Origin: Pontimicrobium aquaticum
GTDB lineage: Bacteria > Bacteroidota > Bacteroidia > Flavobacteriales > Flavobacteriaceae
Assembly: GCF_005047595.1 (NCBI RefSeq)
Contig: NZ_SUPL01000002.1
Span: 186,001 to 250,000 of the forward strand
Direction of reading: 5' to 3'
DNA length: 64,000 bases
Shown here: positions 9,881-19,638 of the stretch, piece after piece
Numbering within the stretch: position 1 is the first letter of the stretch
Layout of the letters: the number at the start of each line of letters is the position of its first letter
Program-made: the position numbers and the translations under genes
Notes under the pieces: generated by a model
Told to the model about the DNA's origin: nothing
What the model saw: only the letters and a program-made list of their open reading frames with translations
Databases searched by the model: none

Positions 9881-12800
9881 ATGAAAGTAAAAAACTACTA
9901 CATGTTGCTGTTTCTGTCGATTTTCATGGTCAGTTCAGTGATAGCACAAGAAAAAACAATTTCGGGAACGGTTTCAGATGAATCTGGAATGCCTCTTCCT
10001 GGGGTTAACATTATTGTAAAAGGTACAACTAATGGAACACAAACAGATTTTGATGGTAACTATACCATTAATGCCAGTGCTGGTGATGTCCTAACTTTTA
10101 CCTATGTAGGTCTTAAAACTGTTGAGCAAACAGTAGGGTCTTCTAACACTATCAATGTAACGATGCAGGAAGATGCTGCATTATTAGATGAAGTAGTTGT
10201 AACAGCCTTAGGTATTAAAAGAGAAAAGAAATCTCTTGGTTATGCACAACAATCTGTAAAAGGGGAAGACCTTGTTAAAGGTAAAGACACGAATGTTGCC
10301 AATGCCATAGCAGGTAAAATTGCTGGTGTGCAGATTGTTGGCCAAAGTAGTACAACCTTTAACCCTTCTGTAATTCGTTTAAGAGGTGAAACAGATTTAT
10401 TATACGTTGTTAACGGTGTGCCTGTATATGCTATTAACGACATCAACCCAGAAGACATTGCAGATGTTTCTGTACTTAAAGGTGGTTCTGCGACAGCATT
10501 GTATGGACCTCCTGGTAGAAATGGTGCTGTAGTTATTACGTTAAAAACTGCCGAAGCTGGAGCTGCTACGTTTACGATTGATCAAGCTGTAACTGTAAAC
10601 CAAGTAACCAACTTACCTGATTACCAAAACGAATATGGTGGTGGTTATAGTCAAACGTTCAATACATTTACTTATGATCCAGCTCAAGACCCTGTTGAAT
10701 GGGCTTCTTTTGACGGACAGCTTTATCCAGATTTCTGGGCAGATGAAAGTTGGGGACCTAGATTAGATGGTACTTTAGTGCGTCACTGGGATAGTTGGGT
10801 TCCTGGAACCCCAGAGTTTGGTGAATTAAGACCTTGGTCTCCTTCTAAAAACGATATCAAAACGTTCTATGAAGATGCCGTTACCACCAATACAACCTTA
10901 TCTTTTGCTAAAGCAGGGGAAGATTATAACATAAGATCATCGGTTGCTTATGTGGAAGCTAACGGTATCGTACCGAATTCTTATAACAAGCAAGTTCGTT
11001 TTTCATCAAATGCTTCGTATAAAATGTCTGATAAATTTGAATTCTTTGCGAATGTAAACATTGAGGACAGAAATATGCTGAACAACCCAGATCAAGGGTA
11101 TTCCAACTTAGGATCCAATTTTAACCAATGGTGGCAAAGACAATTAGATTTTAAACGTTTAAGACGTTATGAGCGTAATGGTCAAATAGCTTCTTGGAAT
11201 ATTCGTGGTCCTAGAGATGCACGTCCTTTATACTGGGACATGCCATATTTTCATTCATATGAAAACGATAGAAATTTTGCCAAGAACGCTTACTTTGGTA
11301 AAGCAGGTGGGATCTATACGTTCAATGACAATATTAGTTTGACTGCTGAGATTAGAAAAACATTTAACCAGTACAGACAAGACGATCGTAGTACCACAAA
11401 AAGTTTATTAGATCCAGCATTTTATGACGAAGATTTCTGGCAAAACGAAAGAACAGATTATTTTGCTATGGCAAACTATAGTGATACTTTTATGAATGGA
11501 GATTTAGATGTGACCGCTAATATTGGTGCAGAAAAAATAATTATAGACTATAGACAATTGTACGCTACTACCAATGGAAACTTATCCATCCCTGAGTTTT
11601 ATAACTTGGCAGGATCTCGTGATCCACTTACTGCAGAAAACACTCAAGAATCCCAAAAAAGAGATGGAATTTTTGCTAAAGGATCTGTGGGCTACAAAAA
11701 AATGTTATATTTAGATGGGTCTTATAGAATAGATTGGAACTCTACAGCAGCAGCAAACGATAATAGAGTTGAAACTTTTGGAGCTTCTTTAAGTTTCTTA
11801 GCTCATGAATCTTTAATCCCTAAAAACGATGTGTTGACATTTGCTAAATTTAGAGCAGGGTATGCTGAAGCACCTTACTTTCCACTTAATCCGTACTTAA
11901 CCTCACAAGTTTATGATACTGATGCTTTATATCAAGGATATGGTCGTTTGGATGTTCCTGATCACCAAGCAAATCCAGATCTTAGAGGTGGTGTAAGAGA
12001 AGAATTTGAGTTTGGTGCCGAATTAAGATTCTTTAACAACAAATTAAATGTTAACTTATCTTACTTTGATAGATTAGACAAAGATTTACCTGTAGATATT
12101 GATATAGATGGTTCTACTGGTTATACCACAACAACTATTAACTCTGGACAACAGTCGGCTAATGGTTTTGAAATTGACCTAAGCGGTAACGTGATTGAGA
12201 ATGACCAATTTACATGGAACTTGGCATTGAACTTCGCTACGCTTAATAGATATGTTGACAAAATCTACGGAGACATCAATTCAAGAGAAATGAGCACCTA
12301 TACCTCAAACATGAAACTTATGGAAATTGTAGGTAAAGAATGGGGTACTTTAATAGGTAGAGGTTTTGCTACTGGTCCTAATGGTGAAATATTATATTCA
12401 GCAGCAAGTGGTGGACGTTATTTCTACAGTCGTAAAACAAACAAAGAACTGGGGAATATCTTGCCAGACTTTACAGGTGGTCTAACATCTACGATGAGTT
12501 ATAAAAACTTTGACTTAAGTTTAGGCTTTGACTTCCAAAAAGGTGGTAAGTACTATTCTAGAACAGAACGTTATATGGATCACTCAGGTTTATCAGCAAA
12601 AACGGCTGGTCTTAACGACAAAGGCAACCCAAAAAGGGATCCTGTAGCTAATGGTGGTGGTGTTCACATTGTTGGATTGCTGGAAACTGGTACAGATGCC
12701 AACGGAGATCCAATCTCAGATGGGACAGTAGTTGATACTTATGTGGAAGCACAAGACCTGTATAACTTGGGTAACCTAGGTAATATTTATGAGAACAACC

Positions 12801-13063
12801 TTCATGATGCAACTTACATCAAGTTAAGAACTGTAAGACTGAACTACAATTTTGATAAGGATTTTGTAAGCAAGTTTGGTATGTCAGCGGCGTCTTTTAG
12901 TGTTTTTGCAAATAATGTATGGTTGATTGATGCTGACATGAAATGGGTGGATCCATCAGAGATTGAAAAAAGAGGTCCTGCTGGTACAAATTATAACTGG
13001 GCTGAAGCTGGACAATTACCAATTACACGATCTATTGGAGCGAACCTTAAATTAACATTCTAA
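9881..13063 (+). CDS. SusC-like TonB-dependent outer-membrane receptor
   Basis: 1060 residues. A signal peptide ends in SVIAQ, followed by a carboxypeptidase-regulatory-like domain (about 25-97: ISGTVSDESGMPLPGVN, then a FDGNYTI strand), a TonB-box-like DEVVVTALGI, a plug domain (about 110-230 with VRLRGE-type and GPPGRNGAVVIT segments) and a large beta-barrel that ends in LKLTF. SusC proteins carry oligosaccharides, peptides or other large ligands across the outer membrane with a SusD lid. The SusD gene starts 12 bases downstream. No polysaccharide-degrading enzyme is nearby, so the ligand is unknown; adjoining peptidases make peptides a guess. Confidence 0.93.
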   Translation: MKVKNYYMLLFLSIFMVSSVIAQEKTISGTVSDESGMPLPGVNIIVKGTTNGTQTDFDGNYTINASAGDVLTFTYVGLKTVEQTVGSSNTINVTMQEDAALLDEVVVTALGIKREKKSLGYAQQSVKGEDLVKGKDTNVANAIAGKIAGVQIVGQSSTTFNPSVIRLRGETDLLYVVNGVPVYAINDINPEDIADVSVLKGGSATALYGPPGRNGAVVITLKTAEAGAATFTIDQAVTVNQVTNLPDYQNEYGGGYSQTFNTFTYDPAQDPVEWASFDGQLYPDFWADESWGPRLDGTLVRHWDSWVPGTPEFGELRPWSPSKNDIKTFYEDAVTTNTTLSFAKAGEDYNIRSSVAYVEANGIVPNSYNKQVRFSSNASYKMSDKFEFFANVNIEDRNMLNNPDQGYSNLGSNFNQWWQRQLDFKRLRRYERNGQIASWNIRGPRDARPLYWDMPYFHSYENDRNFAKNAYFGKAGGIYTFNDNISLTAEIRKTFNQYRQDDRSTTKSLLDPAFYDEDFWQNERTDYFAMANYSDTFMNGDLDVTANIGAEKIIIDYRQLYATTNGNLSIPEFYNLAGSRDPLTAENTQESQKRDGIFAKGSVGYKKMLYLDGSYRIDWNSTAAANDNRVETFGASLSFLAHESLIPKNDVLTFAKFRAGYAEAPYFPLNPYLTSQVYDTDALYQGYGRLDVPDHQANPDLRGGVREEFEFGAELRFFNNKLNVNLSYFDRLDKDLPVDIDIDGSTGYTTTTINSGQQSANGFEIDLSGNVIENDQFTWNLALNFATLNRYVDKIYGDINSREMSTYTSNMKLMEIVGKEWGTLIGRGFATGPNGEILYSAASGGRYFYSRKTNKELGNILPDFTGGLTSTMSYKNFDLSLGFDFQKGGKYYSRTERYMDHSGLSAKTAGLNDKGNPKRDPVANGGGVHIVGLLETGTDANGDPISDGTVVDTYVEAQDLYNLGNLGNIYENNLHDATYIKLRTVRLNYNFDKDFVSKFGMSAASFSVFANNVWLIDADMKWVDPSEIEKRGPAGTNYNWAEAGQLPITRSIGANLKLTF

Positions 13064-13075
13064 AAAAATTGAAAA

Positions 13076-14515
13076 ATGAATAAATTAATTAAAAATATTG
13101 CATTATTAATGTGCATTTCCATATTCATTAGTTCGTGTGAAACTATTGATTACGGTAATACAAACGAAAGTCCTAACGGACCTACATCGCCAGTAACATC
13201 ACAGTTATTTGCATCTGCATTAACTTGGATGGATAGAATCATGGTAGATGAAAAAGCAATTTTGTACATGCAACATATCACCCAAGGACAGTATCCTGGG
13301 TCATCAAGATATGAAACGCTTACGGCAAGTTATGACGCTTGGTACACAGGGCCTATGATGAACTTGAATGAGATTATCAATATCAATGAAGAGGCTCCTG
13401 CTGGAGCTTTAGCATATGGTGCTACAGAAAACCAATTAGCATCGGCTAAGCTTTTAAGAGCTTTTTATTTACAGTATATGACTGATCGTTGGGGTTATTT
13501 ACCTTGGACTGAAGCATTCCAAGGGATTGAAAATACCAGTCCAGCTTTCGATTCTCAAGAAAGTTTATATAACTTTATGTTTGCTGAAGTTGATGCGGCA
13601 TTAGCTATGATTTCTAGTGACACTGGTCCAACTGGAGACTTTATGTTTGGAGGAGATATGGACAAGTGGGCAGCTTTTGGTAATAACTTAAAAGCAACCA
13701 TGGCATTAAGAATTTCTGATGTTAATCCATCGTTAGCTAAAACAAAATTTGAGCAAGCTGCAGCTTCTGGAATGATAGTGATGGATAACGCAGATAACTT
13801 AGAGTATAACTATGGAACTGATGCTGAAAGTAATAGTCCTTGGTATGATAACTTTGAAACGCGTGAAGATTATATCTTATCAGTAACAATGGTGGAAAAC
13901 CTAAGATCAAACTTAGATCCAAGATTGTTTGAAATGGCTGAAGAAGCTAGAGATAGTGTTCACCCTTCACCAAACTTCCCAGGAGGTATTGATGCTGGAT
14001 ATGTTGGTGCTCCTAATGGAGCGGTTAATGGTAATGTTCCTGACTATTCATTTATCACAAGTGATATTATTTATGAACACGATTTCCCATCTCCAATATA
14101 TACTGCTGCTCAAATGAGATTTGCTTTATCAGAAGCTGCTCTTAAAGGCTGGACAGTTACAGGAGATGCAGCAACTCATTATGCTGCTGGAATTCAAGCT
14201 TCCATGGACTATTGGGGTGTTGACCCTGCTGACGCTACAGCTTATATTGCTGCACATCCTTACACAGGAATTGCAGATATTGCTTATGAAAAGTGGGTGG
14301 CACTTTACTTAAATGGACCTGAAGCATGGGCTGAATGGAGAAGATTAGATGCGCCTTATTTGCCACCATCTCCTTTTGCTGCTGTTCAAGAAATTCCAAA
14401 AAGAGATGCGTATGACCCTTCTGTAGAGGATAACAATGCTGTTAACTATGCTGCTGTTGTTGCCGCTCAAGGAATAGATGATATTTACACGAAACTTTGG
14501 TGGGATGTAAATTAG
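13076..14515 (+). CDS. SusD-like surface lipoprotein
   Basis: 479 residues. Lipoprotein signal with lipobox cysteine C21 (ISSC). The tetratricopeptide-like helices and the segment FLQYMTDRWGYLPWTEAFQG match the SusD/RagB group, in the SusD_2-like branch. It would sit as a lid on the SusC barrel at the cell surface and bind the ligand. Its last residues YTKLWWDVN are typical of the group. It is followed by a perfect palindromic terminator, so the unit appears to be the SusC/SusD pair alone. Confidence 0.9.
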   Translation: MNKLIKNIALLMCISIFISSCETIDYGNTNESPNGPTSPVTSQLFASALTWMDRIMVDEKAILYMQHITQGQYPGSSRYETLTASYDAWYTGPMMNLNEIININEEAPAGALAYGATENQLASAKLLRAFYLQYMTDRWGYLPWTEAFQGIENTSPAFDSQESLYNFMFAEVDAALAMISSDTGPTGDFMFGGDMDKWAAFGNNLKATMALRISDVNPSLAKTKFEQAAASGMIVMDNADNLEYNYGTDAESNSPWYDNFETREDYILSVTMVENLRSNLDPRLFEMAEEARDSVHPSPNFPGGIDAGYVGAPNGAVNGNVPDYSFITSDIIYEHDFPSPIYTAAQMRFALSEAALKGWTVTGDAATHYAAGIQASMDYWGVDPADATAYIAAHPYTGIADIAYEKWVALYLNGPEAWAEWRRLDAPYLPPSPFAAVQEIPKRDAYDPSVEDNNAVNYAAVVAAQGIDDIYTKLWWDVN

Positions 14516-14544
14516 TATAGCAAAACAACTTACTTTATTTATAT

Positions 14545-14576
14545 AAAAAGGCTCAACTTTAAAGTTGAGCCTTTTT
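14545..14576 (+). terminator. 32-base perfect palindrome, strong terminator
   Basis: Bases 14545-14576 form a perfect palindrome with 16-base arms. It begins with five As and ends with five Ts, so it can work on both strands. It ends the SusC/SusD transcript. On the other strand it lies past the recombinase remnant. Confidence 0.85.
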
Positions 14577-14727
14577 GCTAATTATATTTATGACTAAAAC
14601 ATTAAATTAATCTTATATTTAGATATAAATAGACAATTTTGATTATAAACCTACTTTTAATGAAATAAAAATTATTTTGAAATATTAGCTAGTTAATTAT
14701 TACGGTTAAATAGATTGATAAATTTTT

Positions 14728-14979
14728 CTAATTCAAGTATTTATTGGTTCGACATTCCTTATTTTTCAATGAATATTTAAAACCCTCAGGGAATACTATA
14801 TTTTGGAATGCACGCTTGTCATTATAGTTTAAAGATGCATAGAAATCACAAGGGTTATTAGCAATTTTAAAGAGTTTTTGGTGGTTCGACTTTTTAGAGA
14901 GTAAGTTTATAAGTTGTTTTGTTTTTTCTTCAATTTGTGCTTTTAGTTTATTATATTTTCCTGAAAATGTCTTGTTTAA
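14728..14979 (-). pseudogene. C-terminal remnant of a serine site-specific recombinase
   Basis: Too short for a standard gene call. On the minus strand an 83-codon open frame runs from just after a stop at 14980-14982 to TAG at 14728-14730. It lacks a start codon. The translation starts with a basic coiled-coil-like part (KYNKLKAQIEEKTKQ), then DFYASLNYNDKRAFQ, FPEGFKYSLKNKECRTN and a stop. This pattern, ending in FPEG..Y....K..CRT, resembles the extreme C-terminus of recombinase proteins with a zinc-ribbon domain from Bacteroidota mobile elements. The catalytic N-terminal part is absent, and nothing matching it is seen upstream. This is a recognition by eye, not a database match. Confidence 0.6.
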
Positions 14980-15039
14980 TTAGCACTAATGCTTAGTATA
15001 AATTAGCTTTAATGATTTTCAATGATAAATACGATGTCT

Positions 15040-15561
15040 CTAATTCTTAATTTGAGCAACAGGATCATTAAATATAAAAGTTGCTATTTTCCATTGATTA
15101 TCTTCTCGTTTTCTTGCAACAAACACATAATTACCTTCATTAACTGTGGTGGTTGTATCCTTATCAATTATCCATGAATATTTAATATCAAATCTACCCC
15201 TTACCCAAGCTACTTGATTGTTCCCTTCTATTTTATCAGGGTAATGATTAAAACTATTTACAATTCCTCCAATTCCATCCGGCCAAAAGAAGTTTCTCAG
15301 ATTCTCAATACCAACTACAGGTTTATCACCATGATGCGGAATAAATGCTACATTATCTTCAAAGACATTTAACACAGCATTTTGTTGATCATCATCAAAC
15401 CAGGCTCTGACATAATCGTTTTCCAATTGTTCAATATCCTTTAAATCATTTTCTGATAATTCTTCAATTTTAGTATTACTAGTGTTACAACTATTAGTAA
15501 TAAATAAAATGAGAATTAAGATAACTGTTAGGTGATTTTTGTTTTTAATATAATTTTTCAT
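15040..15561 (-). CDS. NTF2-like (DUF4440/SnoaL-like) lipoprotein
   Basis: 173 residues with a lipoprotein signal (lipobox cysteine C25, TNSC). The mature part, from the helix LEQLENDYVRAWFDDDQQNAVLN to a VVGIENLRNFF loop and the final strands NYVFVARKREDNQWKI, is a small NTF2-like domain of the DUF4440/SnoaL group. It lacks any obvious catalytic set that would allow a function to be named. It lies next to the recombinase remnant, and 120 bases separate it from the Kelch-repeat gene upstream on the same strand. Confidence 0.65.
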   Translation of the reverse strand: MKNYIKNKNHLTVILILILFITNSCNTSNTKIEELSENDLKDIEQLENDYVRAWFDDDQQNAVLNVFEDNVAFIPHHGDKPVVGIENLRNFFWPDGIGGIVNSFNHYPDKIEGNNQVAWVRGRFDIKYSWIIDKDTTTTVNEGNYVFVARKREDNQWKIATFIFNDPVAQIKN

Positions 15562-15681
15562 AATATATATGTTTGATTTATCATTTTAAATTAAAACAAT
15601 TAAGTTAAAATTTAGCATTTAGTTTCTGATAATCATATTCCTGTTTTTTCGATAATACTTGAATAAATTGTTTGAAAAAGA

Positions 15682-16707
15682 TTAGTGATTATTTTCAATT
15701 CTTTTTTGTGGTTTTGTGTTCTTAATTTTTTTCCATTTATAATCTTTAAACTCCCAAATATCACCATATACAAAATCCCCATCATGTCCACCGAATAAAA
15801 TTGTTCTTTTGTTTTGCTCATCATAAACCATAAAACTATGATTTCTAGATTCTGGGCTATTCTTTGTATTCAGTTTATTCCATTTCTTATTTCTAAAAAC
15901 CCATGTTTCATTAATCCTAGTTTTACCATTCCAACCACCAAACCTGAGGATTTCTTTTTTGTTTGTTTCATAAACCATAGCTGCGTTAAAAATCCCAATA
16001 GTTTTGCTTATTTTAAATTTCCTCCATTTTTTACCATTCCAAGACCAAGTTTCACCTTTAGTCTTACCATATTGTCTATCAATTGTACTACCGCCAAATA
16101 AGATAGAAACCTTATTTTTTATATCAAAAATCATTGCTGCTCCATTCCGAGCTGAAGGTCCATCATTAGTTATTAAATGCCACTCATTTTCGTAAAACTC
16201 CCAAGTATCATTCAACTTTTTATAGCTTTTATCTTGAAAGGTATAACCTCCAAACAAAACAACTCTGTTTCTTATTTCATCATAGACCATAGCAGCTTCT
16301 GCTCTAGGTTGAGGTGTTCCTTTTGTGGTTAGTTTTTTCCATTGACCATTTTTGAATTCCCAAGTATCATTAAGAAGCGTATTTGAATTAGATCCATCAC
16401 CAAATAAAACTTTATTTCCACCAAATAGTATTAACCTTTCATTTTTTGAGTCATACACTAAATTTGAAAAAGTTCTTGGCTCTGGTTTATTATTTAAATC
16501 AATTTGAATCCATTCATCCTTTTCAAAACACCATAAATCATTCATTACTTTTTCATGATTTGCACCTCCAAAAAGATATATTTTGGACTCATCTGAATTA
16601 TAAGCCATAGCTTGTGCATTACGAACTCCTATAGCGGTTTCGGTTTGACTATAACTACTAAAACTAAGTATTGTCAAAAGAATAGAAACTATTAATTTTA
16701 TTTTCAT
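15682..16707 (-). CDS. exported Kelch-repeat beta-propeller protein
   Basis: About 341 residues from the ATG at 16707, which gives a signal peptide (MKIKLIVSIL...SYSQ); an in-frame ATG at 16740 would add 11 charged residues before it. Six repeats follow, each with a hydrophobic strand and FGG (YLFGG, ILFGG, VLFGG, ILFGG, LRFGG, ILFGG), then a W.F....W pair, the Kelch/galactose-oxidase propeller pattern. Six blades can close a propeller. It probably binds a ligand at the surface or in the periplasm; the function is not shown. It sits 79 bases downstream of the EreA/ChaN-like gene. Confidence 0.8.
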   Translation of the reverse strand: MKIKLIVSILLTILSFSSYSQTETAIGVRNAQAMAYNSDESKIYLFGGANHEKVMNDLWCFEKDEWIQIDLNNKPEPRTFSNLVYDSKNERLILFGGNKVLFGDGSNSNTLLNDTWEFKNGQWKKLTTKGTPQPRAEAAMVYDEIRNRVVLFGGYTFQDKSYKKLNDTWEFYENEWHLITNDGPSARNGAAMIFDIKNKVSILFGGSTIDRQYGKTKGETWSWNGKKWRKFKISKTIGIFNAAMVYETNKKEILRFGGWNGKTRINETWVFRNKKWNKLNTKNSPESRNHSFMVYDEQNKRTILFGGHDGDFVYGDIWEFKDYKWKKIKNTKPQKRIENNH

Positions 16708-16786
16708 GTATCTGCCTAGACTGTCGTATGATTTATTCATATTACTACTTTTGTTTGCATATTTCTAACAAATACATTTTAAAGAA

Positions 16787-18073
16787 TCATTCAATTTTAA
16801 TTCCTGTTTGGAATGATGTGGCTAAAGTTCCATTTCCTATTAAAAGTATAGCATCTACACCAAATAAATGTCTTTTAAAATTTAAAATGTCTCTATTATT
16901 TAAACCAAGTTTTTTTAAATCATTTGATAGGGTTCCTTTTACATAATATTCCCTTAAAGGCAAAACATCAATAATCACAATTTTTTCTTTTGATACAGAA
17001 TTAATAAACGGAACCATATAGGGAGCCCATTTTTCTAATCTACTATACCCATTTTTATCACTATTTACATACATAGCCAAAGTGAATGAATCCATTCCAT
17101 TCGATTTAGCAAATTCGTGTAAGAAATTACCAAATGTAAGCACATTATTCTCACTCATGCCTGAATAGCTATGATATATACCAAACTTTGTCATTACTTT
17201 TGGTAATTTATTATCAAGCTTATAAGCAGTATTGTATTCTTGAATGAACCTAGATTTCATAAACTCTTCTCTCTCATAACTATGCATATAATGATTCTTA
17301 AAATGATAATTCCATTTTACTCTATTTCCAACTATAAGATTATTTATCAGAAAATTTGTATAGGAGCCTTCTGTTAGTCTATATGATTGCTTTAATTTTT
17401 CTAACGTTTTTTTATTTATATCCACATTTTCTTTACCTGACATGAAGCTTTCAAAGTTTCTTCCCCTTTTGTTTTCATATAGGTTTGCCTTATTTTTTAA
17501 TTGGATTAATATGTTTTCTGCTTCTTTTGAAGGTTTTAATTTGAGTAGCTCGTCCAAATAGTGAGACATTCCTATGGTAGGATCTGCTCCCCAAATGGCA
17601 TTTCCCTTTCCTTTGGATAAGCTACCAACATCAGCTACCAAATTCAAATCTTGATCAGAATAAAATGTAAATCCATGCAAATATTTTTTCGCTAATTCAT
17701 ATATTCTCTTTCTATCTCCTTTATATGGTTCCTGAGAAGAAAGCCTAGCTATTAAAGGGTCTTGTTCTAAAGCAACATAGTTGAACCCTTTTAGCTTGTT
17801 TAAATACTTAAAAATTGACGTTGCAATAATTGGAATTTCTTTATTTTGATGTTGTTCTCCTAAGTTAACAAATTGAACACTCTGGGTTTTTTCTTTTATA
17901 AAGTTAAACCCGTTTCCCCCAAGATCTCCATTGCTATCAAGTGTTAGTTCATAGCTATTAGCATGGATAAGACTATTTAATACACTATGGGAGGTCTGAC
18001 CAAAGGTGTATGCAATTGAGAAATAGCAACAAAAACATTGAGCAGCAATTTTTAAATAACTTAATGTATTCAT
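16787..18073 (-). CDS. EreA/ChaN-like exported protein
   Basis: About 428 residues from the ATG at 18073, which starts a signal peptide that ends in TFGQ; the ATG at 18106 adds 11 extra residues. The segment FVNLGEQHQNKE, later VALEQD, resembles the active region of the EreA/ChaN superfamily (erythromycin-esterase-like and haem-linked ChaN proteins), where a GE-H motif and a glutamate lie close together. A later motif FGIYHSY, with a histidine, fits. The match is distant. The role could be hydrolase or binding protein. It has neighbours of mixed function, none of which clarifies it. Confidence 0.45.
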   Translation of the reverse strand: MNTLSYLKIAAQCFCCYFSIAYTFGQTSHSVLNSLIHANSYELTLDSNGDLGGNGFNFIKEKTQSVQFVNLGEQHQNKEIPIIATSIFKYLNKLKGFNYVALEQDPLIARLSSQEPYKGDRKRIYELAKKYLHGFTFYSDQDLNLVADVGSLSKGKGNAIWGADPTIGMSHYLDELLKLKPSKEAENILIQLKNKANLYENKRGRNFESFMSGKENVDINKKTLEKLKQSYRLTEGSYTNFLINNLIVGNRVKWNYHFKNHYMHSYEREEFMKSRFIQEYNTAYKLDNKLPKVMTKFGIYHSYSGMSENNVLTFGNFLHEFAKSNGMDSFTLAMYVNSDKNGYSRLEKWAPYMVPFINSVSKEKIVIIDVLPLREYYVKGTLSNDLKKLGLNNRDILNFKRHLFGVDAILLIGNGTLATSFQTGIKIE

Positions 18074-18147
18074 TCTAATTTTATATCTTAATATACCTAA
18101 ATCCAATTTATCACTGTTTATAACGGTTTTGTATTTCTTCTTAAAGA

Positions 18148-19191
18148 CTATTTAACACATTCAATCATCCAAAAAGGATTTGTTTTACTTTCATCTTTAT
18201 TAACCCATTCTCCTTTCCATTTATAGCCTTTTTTTGAGATGTCATAAAATGAAAGTTTTAAAAACCCATCTTCTCCACTAGATGATTTTTGAGGACTATA
18301 TAAAACTATGTTTCCATCTTCAGTCTTTTTTCCTTTCCATGATTGAAGAGTAGGAGAAGGAGAGTCTGATGCATAATAATGAACATACCAAGATTTCTCT
18401 TTTTCATTATACTGTCTTATACTACCACCGCTTAAACCATTAGCCAATAAAAAATCATCTTGCACCCCTTTTCCATTCATAATATATTTGAATGTCCAAG
18501 TAGCATCAATAGCTTCTAGCCATTTTCCATCATTTCCCATGCGTTTTGATTTACAATTACATGTGCCAATCATTTCGCTAAAATCAGTCAATGATGGATT
18601 AGAAATATCATTATTAATTCGAGAGTAATTAATACGCCAATTTAATTTCCAGGTTTTACCACCATCAACACTTCCTTCCCAATCCCATGTAAAAGAATTG
18701 GTTTTAACATCTTTAAAGACCATGCGAGATACGATACTCAAAGAATCTTTTTCTACTTTGTTAGTAACAAAAATTAAATTACCAAATTCATCTCTATCTT
18801 GGGTAAAACTCAAATAACTGCCAGCATTATCGACCCAAGCTTGGTTCCAAATTCCGGTTTGTTGATTCAATACTGATACGCTCACCCCCTTAAAACCCTT
18901 ATTTTTTCCGCCAGTAATTTGAAAGTTCTCTTTAATGATTTTGCCGTCCAACTCTTTTTCAATCACATTAATCCCTTTACCCATTTTATTATTTGCTTCA
19001 CTCCAAGTAACCTCCCAATTACCTATCCAAAAATCGAATAAATCTTCGTTATGTTCGGTTGTTAATTCATCTTGAATACTTACATTCATAAAACTGTCAG
19101 GCTCAATCTTTAAAGAGTTTTGAAAATCAACTTTAATTAAAAATCCGAAAACTATTAAAGGCGAGAAAAAAAATGTGAAAAGTCCTTTCAT
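18148..19191 (-). CDS. exported protein with two DUF1579/lipocalin-like domains
   Basis: 347 residues. The N-terminus has a hydrophobic segment that could be a signal peptide or anchor. The mature chain opens with FDFWIGNWEVTW, the FDFW(L/I)G(N/E)W hallmark of DUF1579-like lipocalin proteins, and has a second, diverged copy from about residue 210 (MIGTCNCKSKRMG, then ATWTFKYIMNGKGV). So it looks like a tandem of two beta-barrel-like ligand-binding domains. No enzyme motif was seen. It lies 74 bases downstream of no other gene on its strand; 577 bases of mostly non-coding DNA precede it. Confidence 0.6.
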   Translation of the reverse strand: MKGLFTFFFSPLIVFGFLIKVDFQNSLKIEPDSFMNVSIQDELTTEHNEDLFDFWIGNWEVTWSEANNKMGKGINVIEKELDGKIIKENFQITGGKNKGFKGVSVSVLNQQTGIWNQAWVDNAGSYLSFTQDRDEFGNLIFVTNKVEKDSLSIVSRMVFKDVKTNSFTWDWEGSVDGGKTWKLNWRINYSRINNDISNPSLTDFSEMIGTCNCKSKRMGNDGKWLEAIDATWTFKYIMNGKGVQDDFLLANGLSGGSIRQYNEKEKSWYVHYYASDSPSPTLQSWKGKKTEDGNIVLYSPQKSSSGEDGFLKLSFYDISKKGYKWKGEWVNKDESKTNPFWMIECVK

Positions 19192-19242
19192 AATAGATAA
19201 TATTTATTTGCAAATACAAATTACTGTCATTTCCTTAATCTA

Positions 19243-19593
19243 TTTGTAAATCTTTGTAGGGTATCACATATGTTAACACATTTTTTTAAAATCTATTTAT
19301 CAAAAAATTATTTTCGATGATAATAGATTCTATATGAGGTTATTAATACTAAGCCGTTAATGTGCCAGAAAAATTCCTATATCTATCTCTGTATATCGGT
19401 TGGCTAATTATGTAAATTTATGGTTACTTAATACCTAGTGCTAGTAAAGCAAATTATTAAATAACAATATTGTTTTCAAACTAACTCAATTAGGTGAAAT
19501 AAAACTTTGTTAGAGATATTGCTATTTATCTCCACCATATCAAAAAGTTAACTCTTATAATATTCTTGTAAATGTTTGTAAGGCATTACATGT
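19243..19593. repeat. imperfect 30-base direct repeat, two copies
   Basis: The copies are at 19243-19274 and 19564-19593. Both begin with TTGTAAAT, carry TTTGTA two bases on, continue in a GG...CA-type middle and end in TGTT; they differ at about six sites and by a two-base gap. The first lies about 50-80 bases upstream of the start of the minus-strand DUF1579-like gene, where a regulator could bind; the second has no gene start near it. Confidence 0.45.
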
Positions 19594-19610
19594 TCAAATA
19601 TATCTTCCTT

Positions 19611-19638
19611 TAAGTTTTATTTTCTAAGTTTTATTTTC
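19611..19638. repeat. 14-base tandem repeat
   Basis: TAAGTTTTATTTTC occurs twice head to tail (19611-19624 and 19625-19638) without mismatch. It is AT-rich and may be slippage-derived; no function is evident. Confidence 0.7.

Noticed and set aside
13929-14312. Two small open frames on the plus strand within the SusD-like gene
   Set aside because: They are in another frame of a clearly coding gene and have no start context or domain.
9881-14515. Polysaccharide utilisation locus
   Set aside because: Only SusC and SusD are present; no glycoside hydrolase, lyase, sulfatase or carbohydrate sensor is within reach.
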